A stretch of DNA of 64,000 bases, taken from the NCBI GenBank assembly GCA_038030265.1, contig CM075939.1:24967253-25031252 (forward strand), written 5' to 3'. The translations under genes and the position numbers were made by a program. Position 1 is the stretch's first letter, and every line of letters starts with the position of its first letter. The notes under the pieces were generated by a model. That model was given only the letters and a program-made list of their open reading frames with translations. It searched no databases and was not told where the DNA came from. Positions 34,901 to 44,969 of the stretch are shown piece by piece. This DNA comes from Corythucha ciliata (taxonomy: Eukaryota; Arthropoda; Insecta; Hemiptera; Tingidae).

Positions 34901-37900
34901 GGTTTTCCACACTAGTGTATCACTAGCAAAAATGAGGAAAATTCCTACCGTTCATTAACATTTTTATTCACTGTAATTTTCCTTCTAAAGCCCTTGGGGA
35001 GGAGCACTGCTCGTAAGGGGGGATTTCCCTAAAGCGGGCCAGGCAGGGCCAATGGGACTGGGAAGGGGAACTAAATAGAGTATCCCCGTCCTCGGCACTT
35101 AGGCCGGATTACGTGGTTAAAAGGAACGACTTCTCGACCCAAATCTAACAGAGAGTCATTGTGAGAGAAGAGGTTTGGGAATCCCGGCAAGGGGAGCTGG
35201 TGTGTTACACGGACGGCTCCAAGCAGGGTCAGAAGGGGCCGACCGGAGCGGGAATTTTCGTGCCGGAGCTGGGGGTGGAAATAAGTATCCCGCTAGAGGG
35301 ACACACCACAGTTTTCCAGGCCGAGGTAGTAGCGATCGATGCTTGTATTCGGGAGCTACGGAAGCGGAAAGTGACAGGTAGGGCAATCGGTATCTATACT
35401 CTGACAGCAGGGCGGCGCTTGGGGCGATCACCAAACCCGTGGTGGACTCAGCGGCCGTGACGAGTTGCAGAGTGGGGATACGGGACCTCCGAGGTGAAGG
35501 GAACTCCCTAACGTTGGGATGGATCCCGGGTCATAGAGGATGGCAGGGAAATCAAAAAGCAGGCGAGCTGGCCAAGCGTGGCGCGGACCAGCCGGTAATA
35601 GGGCCTGAACCATCGGTGGGCATTGCCCGAAGGGTGGTCTTGAGGGAGATAAGGGCCTGGGCCAGTGACCAAGCTCTGAGGAGATGGCGGACTGAACCCG
35701 GGTGCCGGCAAGCAAAACTGGGAATCAATGAGGAAGGCCAGGAAGCTTCGGCATGGTTGCTGGGACTAACACGGGTTAAGCCTAGGCGGATAGTAGGCAT
35801 GTATACAGGACATTACGCCCTTAACAGGCATCTGTCAATCATGGGGGCAGTAGGGGAGCCCGACTGCGAAAGATGTGGGGAGGCTGAGGAAACCGCGGAG
35901 CACGTCGTATGCGAGTGTGACGGCTACGCGGCGGCCAGATACACCATTTTTGGTGACGATAGGATATCCTTCCCCAGCTTCTCAAAGGAGAGTGGGACCC
36001 GTCTCCTGAGTTTGCTGGAAAGGATAAATAGGTTTGAGGAGCCGTACTAGGCTCTCCCGAGTCCGGGCCCCTTCTTTTGGCACCTTCGGAGTCGGGAGAC
36101 CGTCCGAGCCCTCAAAAAAAAAAAAAAAAAAAAAGGGGGGGATTTCAAGTCCAGCCATCAGGGGGGGGGGGATGGACGTCGCTGTGTTGTTTCCTACTAA
36201 TCTTATTGACTGGTGCATAATAACTAATTAAATCAGAAAACAAAAATAAAATCCCCAATAACTGTTTTAATGGCGCACTTGTCACCATTGCCCTCCCCCC
36301 ATCGGGGACCTTGAGTTTGGGCGAGGTGACAGTGAAATGTCTGTTGATAGGCAATGTGTTTGGGCCAAAGGGCAACGATGGATTTGGGCGAGCGATAGTT
36401 TATCTCCGTTCCTACACTCGCGGTCAGGCAGTTGGTGTTTGAGTCGGATCCGTGCGCGATGGACATCGTACTATCATCCAAATTCACCAGCCGGCGTGGA
36501 AATCTCGTTATTGTGATTGACGTTGATGGACGGGTCAAAAACCTTTCGGTGTTGTAATAAAAAATCAAAGTGTAATGCTACCGTTAGTACTGATTCGACA
36601 GTGTCGCGAGTTGTAGCCGCCAAACTGCAGCACACCCACGAAAGTGAGCCGGAAGAAAGTATAGAGCGTGAAAAGGTACGTAGTTCGCTCAAACGGAAGG
36701 CGGAAGACGATATGTTTACCAAGCCGAATAAAATGATTCGGCAAGAGGGATTTCACGTCCCTGTGCTGTTCGCCTTTCTCCAAGCAAAAACAAAAGAAAT
36801 GTACGTCAAGTTTTGGATGACTGTGAAGACCCTGACTTTATCCCTGACTAAGTGTGATTTTAACATAGCGGTGTTTCACGTAGATTTCGAAAGAGCAGCC
36901 CACACTGCAATAATGGAATGTTTCCCGAGCTCGACTATTTACGGGTGTACATTCCATTTAACCCAAGCGTGGTACCGGCGACTGCAAAGGAGCAAACACC
37001 TCCGAAGACACTTCGTAAACAAAACGGAGACAGGGCTTTGGCTCAAAAAATTTTTTTCTCTGCCCTTTTTGCCGCACGAATTGGTTTACAATGCGTTCTT
37101 GAGTTTGATGGAAGCTGCACCCTTGGAAACTACAGCGTTCACGTACTACATTCTGACGAACTATATTGAGGAGGGGTGCACGTTTCCACCAAAGCTTTGG
37201 GCTGCTGCGCCACCCGAGAGTTCTTTGAGGACGACTAACGGAGCGGAATCTTTCCACAGCGACTACAATCGACAGTTTTATTCCCCTCATCCCCACATCC
37301 ATCTGGTCGTCGCTGTACTCAAAGAAATCCAGGAAGAAAGCCAGTTGAAGTGTACCAGCATAACAAAAGGTAAACAATTTTGATGGATTTGATCGATTTT
37401 TGGATGTAATAGCAGTCAGTTTCAATGATTATAACTTTTCCCACCAGGATCTAAAAACTTCTTGAAGAAAGCGACCCGCGATATGTACGAAGCGCTCAAC
37501 GATGCATGGGTACAGTACGGGGAGGACAGCGACATTTCGAAATATTTGGCGGCCATTAGCGTCCGCTACCAACACGGCATTGATGATGAGGATGAGCAGT
37601 AAACTTTTTTCATGACAAAAATACAAATTGTAAATTGCTTCTTTACGTGCTTCTAAACTTTTTTCATGACAAAAATACTTTGAAAATACGTGCCCAACAA
37701 AATAGAGTGGTTTTCGTCCATTTTCTTCGTTCGCCCAAATCCATTCCCCTTTGCCTCGGGCACTCGCCCAAAACCATCGCAATTTTCGCCCAAACCCATT
37801 GCGTTTTTGGACCGTTCGCCCAAACTCAAGTCCCCCCCCCCCATCATGCCATTTGATCCAGGCGAATGCATTTGGCAGAATGGCAGTTTCCACAACGTTC

Positions 37901-40900
37901 TGTTGTGAACGGCACCGCCATTAAGCTGTGTCTCCACTTGTGCATTTTCACGTGCGTCATAGCGCACGGTGTGTTGAACTGAGGAATGCGCTATTGAATA
38001 CCTCAAGAAGATGGTATGATAACAGATTGCGTGCATTGCTTAGACGCATGCGTTGTTGAAAGTTGAAAAAGCGTGTTGAATTGAAAGAGGAAGACAAAAG
38101 CACACAAGTGGAGACACAGCTTTACACCACTATCCAAAATGCGCCCCCTTCTATCCAAAATGTTCCACTACGGGATAAAATTTTTCCCGTTGTTAAAAAC
38201 GTTTTTTTTTTCTTTTGTTCCACTTACCAGCGGTCATGTCTTTCACTTCAAACCCCGAACGGAAATTATCGGGCGTGTTATAAAACGACGAGAAGTGTTT
38301 AGTATAGTCGTAACGACCCGGTACTGACGATAACGAGCGTCTGACTAGGTAAGACGGAGGAGTGTCGTCATATTCGTCGTCGCCCGGCGGCTGTCTTTCA
38401 CGAGGCTCGTCTATTACTTCATCGCCTGTTAATTACAATTTACATTAATTCGCAAAAAGTGTTCTGTTTTTTTTTTAGGAACATTATGTGATTTACTTGA
38501 TAGTTCTGGAGGAAGTTTCGGCGGAAAGTAAATCTCATCGGCAAATCCAGACTGTGGATTTCCTTCATTTGGAGTGTATTTTATGTAAGCCACATTTTCA
38601 TGATGGAGCTTTAAAACACAATACAGATGGAGTGACATGATGGGGAATGAGCAGTAAAAGGAACCGCAGAGGCAAATTATTAATTAGATTCGAAGAGTTG
38701 GGGCGACGGGACAAATGGATGTTGTCAAGGAGAGGGGAGTGTCATACCAGAGGTTCGGAGTTCATTAATCAGGCACATACGATAAATTAATTTCAACTCC
38801 CCCTCCAAGCCTTTTCCTCACCCGACTCGATGGAAAATTAATTATGTTTGGACTTACGGCATTATCTTCGTCCCGCTCTCTATCATTTTCCTCATCGTTG
38901 TCGACAAGTCTCTCGCAGATAATTTTCTCAAAGTCGACCCTTGAAAATGAAATGAAATCAGGAAGGCACTAAACTTTTTAGGGTAACGGAGACATCTTGG
39001 TGACGGTGAGGGGTAGGGGATGATTACCCAGTTCGAAATGAGTAAAGAAGCCCTTGTAGAACGCACTGCGTGTGACGATGACTCCAAGTGTAACCCTTGG
39101 CCAACAGATTTTCTAATTCTCTCTCGAGCAAATGTAGATCGTTCACACCGAGTTCGTGCCTTTCAGACGTCGCGAATTCGTTTATTGAGTTTTTGAATAA
39201 GCAAAAAGTATAGGCGTTACCTCGAAATTTCATTTGGTGAGTTTTCGCTGTCTTCTACGCATCTTCCAAAAGCTCCGTCTATAAGTGCAATAGAGAGTGA
39301 GAGTGTGAGAATGTGTTGGTGTCAGAGTGACCAAAAAGGTAGGCAACCGTACGCTTGATCTCACTGTTGTGAGGGAAGAAGTATAACTTAAAAATAAACC
39401 CAAGAAACGAGGTCAGACTTCAACCCCCCCCCCCCCTCGATCACAAATTTTGTTTGGTGTGGCCATCAAAATGTAGTCATTTTTATATTTTTCGTTGAAG
39501 TACTTTCATCAGGAGAACATTCCAAAAGTAAGAGATCGATAGCACGTTTTATAACGCTTCACGAGGAATTTCATCCCTCGAAGGGCCCATTAAGAAAGAA
39601 TTCGGTCAACAAGCTTTTTCTTCATTGAAACTGAACGGCGGAATTTTTATCGATTTTTCGCGCCTTTCATTACGAAAAAAACGAATACGAGAAAAAACAA
39701 TCGCGCCCCTAAGTGGCATAACTGATGATTCGTGCCTTGACAATGGCTAAACTGACTGTTTATGTGCTAAAAAATTGGCAATAGCCCAAATGAATTCACG
39801 CGCACTAAATACGGTTTATAACTGACAATTCGTGCAGCCCTGAAAACGGCTAATCGGCTATTCCCGTTCTAAAAATGGCCAAACTGACTTCAAGCACAAA
39901 GAAAAATGGCTAAACTGACGACTCGAGCCCTGAACATGCCTAAACGGATGATTCCTGTCCTGAAGACTTCAAAATCGACCATTTCCGCGCCAACATTAGT
40001 CAAACTATAGCTATTCGTGCCGTAGTCCCGTAAAGACTAATTGCACTCTAAAAATAGCCAAACATGTGGATTTCCGCTTTAAAAATGGCCAAACTGACGT
40101 TACGAACAGTAACGTCCCAGAGCAGTGCCCTGAATACGCTTGAATAAATTATTCCTGCCCTGAAAATGGGAAAATAGGCCAGTCTCGCGCCAAAAATGGC
40201 CAAACTGACTATTCTCACCTTGCTATGACGCGACGTCCTCTGCGCGCCCTATAAATGACAAAACTCCTTGACTATGCGCCCTAAAAATGGTCAAACTGGA
40301 TATCCATGCCTTGCAATTGGCAAAACTGGCTCTATGCACTCTGAAAATTCGATTCGCGCCTTGAAAGTGCCTAAACTGACGATTCGTGGCCTGAGAATAT
40401 CACACTGGCCATTCATGCCCTAGAAAGGACCATACTGGCAGTTTGAGCCGTAAAAACCAAATTGGCTATTCGCGCCCTAAAATTAGTAAAACTTACTCTG
40501 GCGTAGGTACTAGACAATTCACAATACAAAAATGGTCAAACTGATCATTTGCGCCCTACACCGGCTGCATATGATTTGTGGCTTCAAAGTGGGTATCTGC
40601 ACCCAAAAACTACCAAACATGCCCGTGCCCTTAACGAAAAACTGACCACTGGCGTTTGCGCACGGAGCCATGGCCGTCCTCATCCTACCAATTGATCGTG
40701 CTATAAAATTGGTTGATAAGACCGTCTCCACCTTACCAACTGGTTGACTCCCCTCCTTCCACCACTGTCGGTTACTGCAATACTGCCTCGTGCTTGCTCG
40801 CTCGCGCTATATAATGACTCGCAAGACAGTTTATGGCGTGAAATTAAGTTTTGGGGCTGCGTACATTATTTTTGGAGTTTCACGATTTCCGCGACTTTTC

Positions 40901-43427
40901 TGCCGAGCCTACGTGAGTCCCGGGACTCGAACCCATCGCGAGCGCTGCCCCAAAGGATGGGGCTCAATCCCCCTGAGGCCCTCCTTGAATCCGCGCCTGA
41001 CTTTGAGTAAACGTTTTTTTGTTTTTTTTGTTTTTAACAACTTTTAGTTATGTTTTGAGTAATGAGGATTAGCGTTATATCTCCATTTTAGCCGCGACTC
41101 CGCGAGTTATCGCGTTTAAATAATAGTGGACGCCATCTTCTGGGTTTAAACCTCCAAAACCCACCCCGTAAATACGCCACTGGTTAGTTTAGGGTATTTT
41201 ATTTGCGTCCCAGCAACCCAGAACGCGGGAAAATAGGAAAAAATTAAATTCCTACGTGGGGTGGCCCTTTATTACGCTGAGAAAGGTCATTTCCACGGTG
41301 AAAAGCAAAAAAGTCCCTCATTCATTTGTCACTTTTCCTTAGTGAATAGGTACCTCTCGGTTTTTCGTGGAGTTGCTAGAGAATCATCGATCTCAGGGAG
41401 GGTTATCCTAGCGGGGGAAAAATGCGTGGGACTCGGAGGAAATGTGTGGGAGGTCTTTTCCCACTCGAAAAAAGTAACTTCTACAGGTCTGAAGTTTACT
41501 GTTGCCGGGTTGAGTGCGGGGACTCTTTTTTAAAGAGAAAAATCAACTGTTGCATTTTGGCTTTCACCAAACTCTCTCACGTCAGGATACATCCAGGAAG
41601 GTGGCTGGTGGAATGGGGTGGTTCTTGGGGGGGGGGGATGGCGTGAGTTCATTTCACTAAATATGTTTATATCTGTGGCATGGATTATAGAGGGGTAATG
41701 AATTATCCTATAGTATTTAATATACGTACCGTCGAAACACCATTCTTCGAACTTGCACACTTCTTGGCTGAATAAACAACCTGAAAAAATAAAAATTACT
41801 TTTTTTTTTTTTTTTTTTTGGTTACGAGCCGTGAAAATATACTGCGGTGGCGGGAGCGGGGTTGATGGATTGACCGCGAGCCTCTGGACAACAGGTCTTC
41901 AATTGATCGGAGCAATCATTCTCGAACATTGTTTTATATCTCCAGTGGAAAAATTCAAATATACATTTTCTTCGCTAAAAACAATCGAAGGAAATCGTGA
42001 GAGGAAGGGGGCATATTTTATGAATGGAACACCACCCCCTATATTACATCTCCCCTTTTGTAACAGTTACAACCTTGCAGTAAAACCAAATTTTCAAATT
42101 AGGATTCTTTATTGAAACGACTTAACTACTGCCCTAATGTTAACCCAATAAATCAATTGACTTCTTCGTAATCCGCAAGTCATTTTTATTCAAAGAGGCA
42201 GTAATATTTTTTCATTTTACCAATAATTGGTAAAATGAAAAAATATTTGACCCAGTTTGTTCTTTTCCTCTTTCTTTCTCTCAATTTTTTATTCACCTCT
42301 TCTTCGGAGAGAAAAGTGATTCGGATTGGCAATGTCTCTATAACAAGTTGAATGGGAATTACGTAAGCGGATTGTAACGTTACATATTTTCTTTAATACA
42401 TGTTTGAAATGAAATCTAATTACGTTGAAACTGATGGACATGCTGTAGGGTGCGAAGGTCGGGAGGGAAGGGGCAACAAGTGGGAGGTTTATCGATTTTG
42501 ACTCTTGCTTGCATGCCTTTTCAGCCGTTTTATTAGCTTTGTTCGTTGGCTGCTTCCAGTATTGCAAATAAAACGGAAAAAACAAAACACAACAATTTGA
42601 TTGGTCAAAATCTCGATTCCCCATGACAACTGTCAATTTTACTGTACTGACAGCAGCCACCGAACAAAGCTATTGTTAAATGCTCGCCTCGCACATGGCC
42701 AACCTCCTCTGGATTCATGTAATTGGAACTTGAGTTTGCCATTCTACCATCCTCCTCTCCCCTTATGAAATGTAGGTCTGAAAGGTGAGAAATCATCTCT
42801 GATCGAATATGTACCCCGATCATCACCAAGCCGCGGATCCAAGATGGGGACCACATTGCCTGGAAGGTTAGTTTTTGTCAGATTCTGACAACCTGATTGA
42901 ATCACCCTGTTTCGTTCGGTGATTAGCTTTTTCATGGCAATGAAAGAAATGCAACAGTTATGACGGTAAGGCTTAGGGGCTAACTTAGAGGCACAGCTCT
43001 CAGTTTCGCTGGGCAACATGGTCACGAATTTCTAACTTTGCGGACAAATAATCTGTTTCTGCGACATAATTGTCCGTGAACCGAACTTAGTAGATTTTAA
43101 GGGGTCAAAACGTCCATTTGTGACCTGAAACACCCGGGTATAATATGGCTACACTGAAGAACCTCCGGGTGAATAGTCTGTTTCATGGGCTATACATGCA
43201 CCCTGGGCGGTTTAGGGTCATCCAACGTGAAGCCCCACTCCCCAAAGTCCGGTTGTTGTTTGTACGTGTCACCGGATTTAGTAAAATTGTTGACACCCCC
43301 CGCCTCTTCCCCACAATTAAGTTGCGAATTATTCCATATACTTACCAACATTTCCAGCGGTACGAACGATCGAGCTTTTAGCCGCTGCCAGAATAAAAAA
43401 TAAAACGGAGAAACGTCTCCAAGTCAT
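19179..43427 (-). CDS. PTPRN: Receptor-type protein tyrosine phosphatase-like N (IA-2 / IDA-1)
   Basis: Exons, 5' to 3' (minus): 43427-43346, 41780-41730, 39278-39221, 39159-39028, 38939-38858, 38608-38497, 38425-38228, 23788-23468, 23395-23274, 23198-23162, 23096-23029, 22963-22857, 22781-22695, 22612-22530, 22469-22402, 22331-21982, 21919-21865, 21557-21453, 21386-21270, 20008-19811, 19745-19579, 19502-19449, 19377-19179. All phases join, giving about 950 residues (human about 979). Signal peptide [20 protein letters not shown]18 domain with [13 protein letters not shown] and DGAFGRC; membrane-proximal domain ([13 protein letters not shown]); TM near 553-576; [17 protein letters not shown] domain from about 710 ([48 protein letters not shown]). 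IA-2 is a dense-core vesicle membrane protein that acts in secretory granule biology rather than catalysis. The signature has D where active PTPs have A. After GAG at 19200 the frame runs VKLTHF-stop; the site also looks like a donor (GTAAAG), so a short last exon is possible. Intron 7 is 14.4 kb. Confidence 0.95.
20270..20930. repeat. Degenerate family C-like repeats in an IA-2 intron
   Basis: Mutated words (AAACCGCAAAGTTAGC, GCGAAATTGGCTTCGGATG and similar) in the 20009-21269 intron. No exon supported here. Confidence 0.4.
24010..24640. repeat. Family B repeats with a half MITE (24130-24250)
   Basis: TTTAGCTACGACTTGCGCTT-type words recur. At 24133-24250 a block starting GCCGCGTCCACACT contains GAATCGAAAACG / CGTTCGATTCG inverted words, like one end of a foldback element. 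Confidence 0.5.
24675..24831. mobile_element. Small foldback MITE
   Basis: AAATGTTTCATCTGGGAGTT at left is matched by AACTCCCAGATGAAGCATTT at right. Non-coding, within IA-2 intron 7. Confidence 0.8.
25411..25420 (+). promoter_or_regulatory. TATA box of the secreted-peptide gene
   Basis: GTATAAAAAGG lies 76 bp upstream of the ATG at 25487, which would place transcription start near 25440. A short ATG frame at 25424 lies upstream of that start and need not be in the mRNA. Confidence 0.6.
25487..25783 (+). CDS. Small secreted two-cysteine peptide precursor (71 aa)
   Basis: Exon 1 is 25487-25540, exon 2 is 25622-25783; the intron has GTAATT and a CT-rich tract ending TTCAG. Exon 1 encodes a classic signal core ([11 protein letters not shown]), continued by TLLGHSFA, with cleavage likely near SFA/LPI. 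The mature part, about 45 residues, starts [12 protein letters not shown] and has exactly two cysteines ten residues apart ([12 protein letters not shown]), then [16 protein letters not shown]. No dibasic site and no amidation glycine-basic motif are seen. A TATA box precedes it, and TAATAAAAAATAAA follows near 25900 as a poly(A) signal. It is nested, opposite strand, in intron 7 of IA-2. I do not recognise the family; a peptide hormone, toxin-like or immune peptide are all open. The gene model (signal, splice sites, promoter, tail) is strong; the function is unknown. Confidence 0.75.
25900..25916 (+). terminator. Poly(A) signal of the secreted-peptide gene
   Basis: TAATAAAAAATAAAATTT lies about 120 bp after the stop codon and contains AATAAA. 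Confidence 0.5.
25920..26400. other. Unassigned stretch of IA-2 intron 7
   Basis: A minus-strand frame of 141 codons (25842-26267) is open but overlaps the poly(A) signal of the peptide gene and shows no domain or signal peptide. I do not call it a gene. Confidence 0.35.
26400..27030. repeat. Diverged ~300-bp duplicates rich in GCTAAACAAACGA
   Basis: 26570-26700 and 26868-27010 are related: CGGCTAAACAAACGATATTA, then ACTAGAAA..GG, GGTTACGTGAA, CCCATC(G/A)AT. CAAACGAAA words continue between them. Confidence 0.6.
27542..27697. mobile_element. Diverged copy of the TAGGTTTGTTCG MITE
   Basis: Left TAGGTCTATTCGTTTGTCGC with CCCCGGACTACTCC; right GTGCAGCTCCGGACGGCAAAC ending GCCTA. Matches the element at 18378-18629. 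Confidence 0.6.
27960..28290. repeat. Degenerate CATTAACCG-type repeats
   Basis: CATTAACC, GGTTATT and CATTAACCGAGCG words recur irregularly. No gene. Confidence 0.5.
28380..28465. repeat. Short direct duplication (TTATTCCCTCCTCCCCTCAC)
   Basis: TTATTCCCTCCTCCCCTCAC plus TAGCATAATxT occurs twice in succession, a recent 33-35 bp slip duplication. Confidence 0.8.
28606..30089. mobile_element. TIR DNA transposon derivative, copy B
   Basis: Same element as 6000-7334, with an extra middle (about 28965-29160). GATTGCAT flanks both ends (28598-28605 and 30090-30097), a clear 8-bp target duplication. Termini: TAAGGCACTATAACCC and, reversed, TAGAGAACCTTTAAACC. It lies in IA-2 intron 7. Confidence 0.85.
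28980..29088 (+). pseudogene. Transposase remnant: leucine-zipper-like segment
   Basis: In the part missing from copy A, one frame reads [18 protein letters not shown] then [14 protein letters not shown] before a stop, preceded by an acceptor-like CTTATAG. The heptad pattern suggests the coiled-coil part of a transposase, as in P- or THAP-type elements. Only about 38 residues remain, so the class is uncertain. Confidence 0.35.
30251..31519. mobile_element. Giant palindromic element P1 (TACAGGGTG ends)
   Basis: The left arm from TACAGGGTGTAACGGAAAAG (30251 to about 30793) is matched by a right arm (about 30970-31519) ending CTTTTCCGTTACACCCTGTA-like text. The loop is about 175 bp. TA borders both ends. 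No transposase is encoded. Located in IA-2 intron 7. Confidence 0.9.
31850..31965 (+). mobile_element. Retroposon 3' end with poly(A)
   Basis: A G-rich block (31858-31910) ending GGGTGTTGCTTC is followed by about 28 A (31936-31963). This is typical of a 5'-truncated LINE tail inserted on the plus strand. Confidence 0.5.
32268..33702. mobile_element. Giant palindromic element P2
   Basis: Left TACAGGGTGGATCCGTATAA, right TTATACGGATCCACCCTGTA. Arms run about 32268-32875 and 33095-33702. Mirror-image frames on the two strands (32586-32863 and 33105-33382) are arm translations, not genes. The centre holds two long C runs. Confidence 0.9.
33730..34210. repeat. Degenerate family B array (reverse)
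   Basis: GCTAATTCGCGG / ATCGAGAAAAA words in series. No gene. Confidence 0.65.
34850..34930. repeat. Half copy of the 46662-46800 MITE
   Basis: TCAATGAAAT, ACACTAGTGTATCACTAGCA and AAATCATC match the right half of that MITE. Confidence 0.45.
35028..36134 (+). mobile_element. 5'-truncated LINE (RNase H plus C-terminal finger), with poly(A)
   Basis: Only the end of ORF2 remains. 35161-35399: RNase H start ([32 protein letters not shown]). 35439-36050: RNase H end ([20 protein letters not shown]) and the LINE C-terminal CCHC-like [18 protein letters not shown]. The two parts are in different frames: a frameshift near 35400 breaks the DSxAAL region. A poly(A) of 21 bases (36114-36134) ends it. 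AAGGGGGGATTTC at 35015 and AAGGGGGGGATTTC after the tail look like the target duplication. RNase H-bearing LINEs of the I group fit best; the element is dead. Confidence 0.85.
36459..37602 (+). CDS. FLYWCH/MULE transposase-derived gene, internally shortened
   Basis: Main exon 36517-37369 and second exon 37448-37602 (intron GTAAAC...CCACCAG), in phase, ending GIDDEDEQ. N-terminal: the second half of a FLYWCH zinc finger ([16 protein letters not shown]). The first half ([13 protein letters not shown]) is in another frame from ATG 36459. Then [19 protein letters not shown] and the MULE core [20 protein letters not shown] followed by [14 protein letters not shown]. The usual segment with the first catalytic Asp (DGTF) between finger and VPLLYALL is absent, so transposition is unlikely. 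It could be a decayed Mutator-like element or a domesticated fragment. It lies in IA-2 intron 7, opposite strand. Confidence 0.65.
37924..38121. mobile_element. TIR MITE (AGCTGTGTCTCCACTTGTGC)
   Basis: Left AGCTGTGTCTCCACTTGTG and right CACAAGTGGAGACACAGCT are perfect inverted repeats. TTA/TTT lie at the borders. It ends about 107 bp from IA-2 exon 7. Confidence 0.85.
39700..40560. repeat. Degenerate family A array, reverse orientation
   Basis: AAAAATGGCCAAACTGAC / ATTCGCGCCCTG words repeat for over 800 bp in IA-2 intron 2. Confidence 0.8.
40561..41729. other. Unassigned IA-2 intron 2 sequence
   Basis: A tRNA-B-box-like GGGTTCGAGTCCCGGG (minus, 40920-40935) occurs, but no tRNA folds around it. 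Frames near 40744-41047 and 41261-41646 show no domain. Nothing else supported. Confidence 0.35.
41797..41930 (-). mobile_element. Retroposon tail next to IA-2 exon 2
   Basis: About 22 T at 41798-41819 form the poly(A) of a minus-strand insertion with a GC-rich body (41820-41900). It ends only about 17 nt upstream of the IA-2 exon 2 start (41780), within the usual branch-point window. Confidence 0.5.
42204..42250. repeat. Near-perfect 20-bp-arm palindrome
   Basis: AATATTTTTTCATTTTACCA, five bases, then TGGTAAAATGAAAAAATATT: a strong hairpin in IA-2 intron 1. Confidence 0.9.
42534..42672. mobile_element. Small foldback element
   Basis: AGCTTTGTTCGTTGGCTGC and its inverted GCAGCCACCGAACAAAGCT border a ~100-bp centre. 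Non-coding. Confidence 0.75.
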
Positions 43428-44960
43428 TTCTGAAAAAAAAAAATTTGTTTAAAAATTCCACAATTTATTGAGAGGTTGTTAAAACTTGATGGTTTCATGT
43501 TCAGAGGCAGGTTTAACATTGTACGATTAATAGCCGAGAAAACGAGGGTTGCATAGGAAGCAAGACGTTTGCATGGGTGGAAATGAAAAGGTCTACTTAA
43601 GCCTTCAGTGAAGAATGAAACCCTGTGCCTCATAAATGTGGTTTAAGCGCTCCCCCCTCCAATGAGGAGCGAGATGTATTAAAAGTTTAAGCACCCTCGG
43701 TGACGGTTCTTTAGAAAATTTGAAGATAGTGAAAAAGCGAGTCAAATTAAAATAGTATTGAGTGCAGCAACGATATCAACTACTAACGATCATCACATTT
43801 TTATTTTACTTTCGTGAAAAATTGAAATTTGTATTCATTGTCACCGAGACGATGGTTCACCTATTAAAATGGCCTTACCTAATAGGTTTTATTATTTATT
43901 TTTATTGAAATGCCGATAACAAAACTAAATGGAGCAAATCAAACAAGTGATTTTTATGGCTACCATATGGCAGGGTGTTATTATGACCCCAACACTTTTT
44001 CCGGTAAACACCTTCCATCGGTGCTCCCTAGCCTAATATTATTATTCTTCACTCACCTCGAAATAATAAAAAATCATTGACGTCAGCGTCCACGCCCCAT
44101 TCGCGTTTCTAGTAAAACTCGCGGGGGTTTATTTCCCTTTCGATGTTTTCGTTGAAAACCCCTCCCCACATGAGAGGCAGCCTCCCTTGATTTTTTTTTC
44201 TTTTTGAAAACCACCCACACACGCCCAACAATGAAACTATTCGTAACCCCCCTTTTTTTGGAGGGGGGTTGGCGGTAATCAACACAGTAAAATAAATGGA
44301 AACTGTATCGGATACTTTATTCGCAATATGAAAGAGGGGCACAGGCACTGAGAAGGCGAAATACGAAGGAGAATAGCGATTGGTGTTATAGGGTCTTAAG
44401 GGGGCAGGGTGAAGGCGGCGAAGGCGAGCGTGTTTCCGAAGGAGGGCGCACGTCACCGCCTCTGAACAAGGTTAAAGGCCATGAGCTTTTTTTAAAATTA
44501 TAAAGAGAGATTGAAAAACGGAAACTAGGAGTTGGGGATCGAAAAAAAAGGATGCTAGGCATTAAAAAAAATTAAAATGATTTTTCTTCTGTAAACTCAA
44601 GTTCCATCGATTTCCATTAAATTTTGGAGTCCTATCGCCCACGTGTTTTTAGTTGCCAAGTCGGACATTTGGCGAACTGGGGTATAGCCAAGTGCGCAAC
44701 GAAATAACTACATCTCAATGAAAAAGGGCTAACCCGCAGGTATGACGTCATGATAACCATCCCTTTCACCCGTCGAAGGTCGCCGGACGAAGAGAAAATT
44801 CCTCCTCACCACTTATCTAATTTATTGATTGAAACAACTACTTGTTGAATTTTCACCGCTATTCCAAGCGCTATCGTAGGTAAACAAACAATAGAACATG
44901 GTGAGAAGTCAGACAAAAAAAAGACGATCCGTTCATTTTTCAAGGTTGAACAATCGGTTA
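43428..44960. other. Upstream region of IA-2, no gene seen
   Basis: Holds the IA-2 5' UTR and promoter if transcription starts nearby. I see no clear TATA box. A 115-codon minus frame (44109-44456) is low complexity with no domain. Confidence 0.35.
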
Positions 44961-44969
44961 GGTACATAA

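Noticed and set aside
37429..38036. Minus-strand frames of 154 and 127 codons
   Set aside because: Antisense to the MULE second exon and to degenerate repeats around 37700-37850; no domain.
40915..40990. tRNA gene on minus strand
   Set aside because: A good B box is present, but the T-stem is mispaired and no acceptor or D arm can be drawn.
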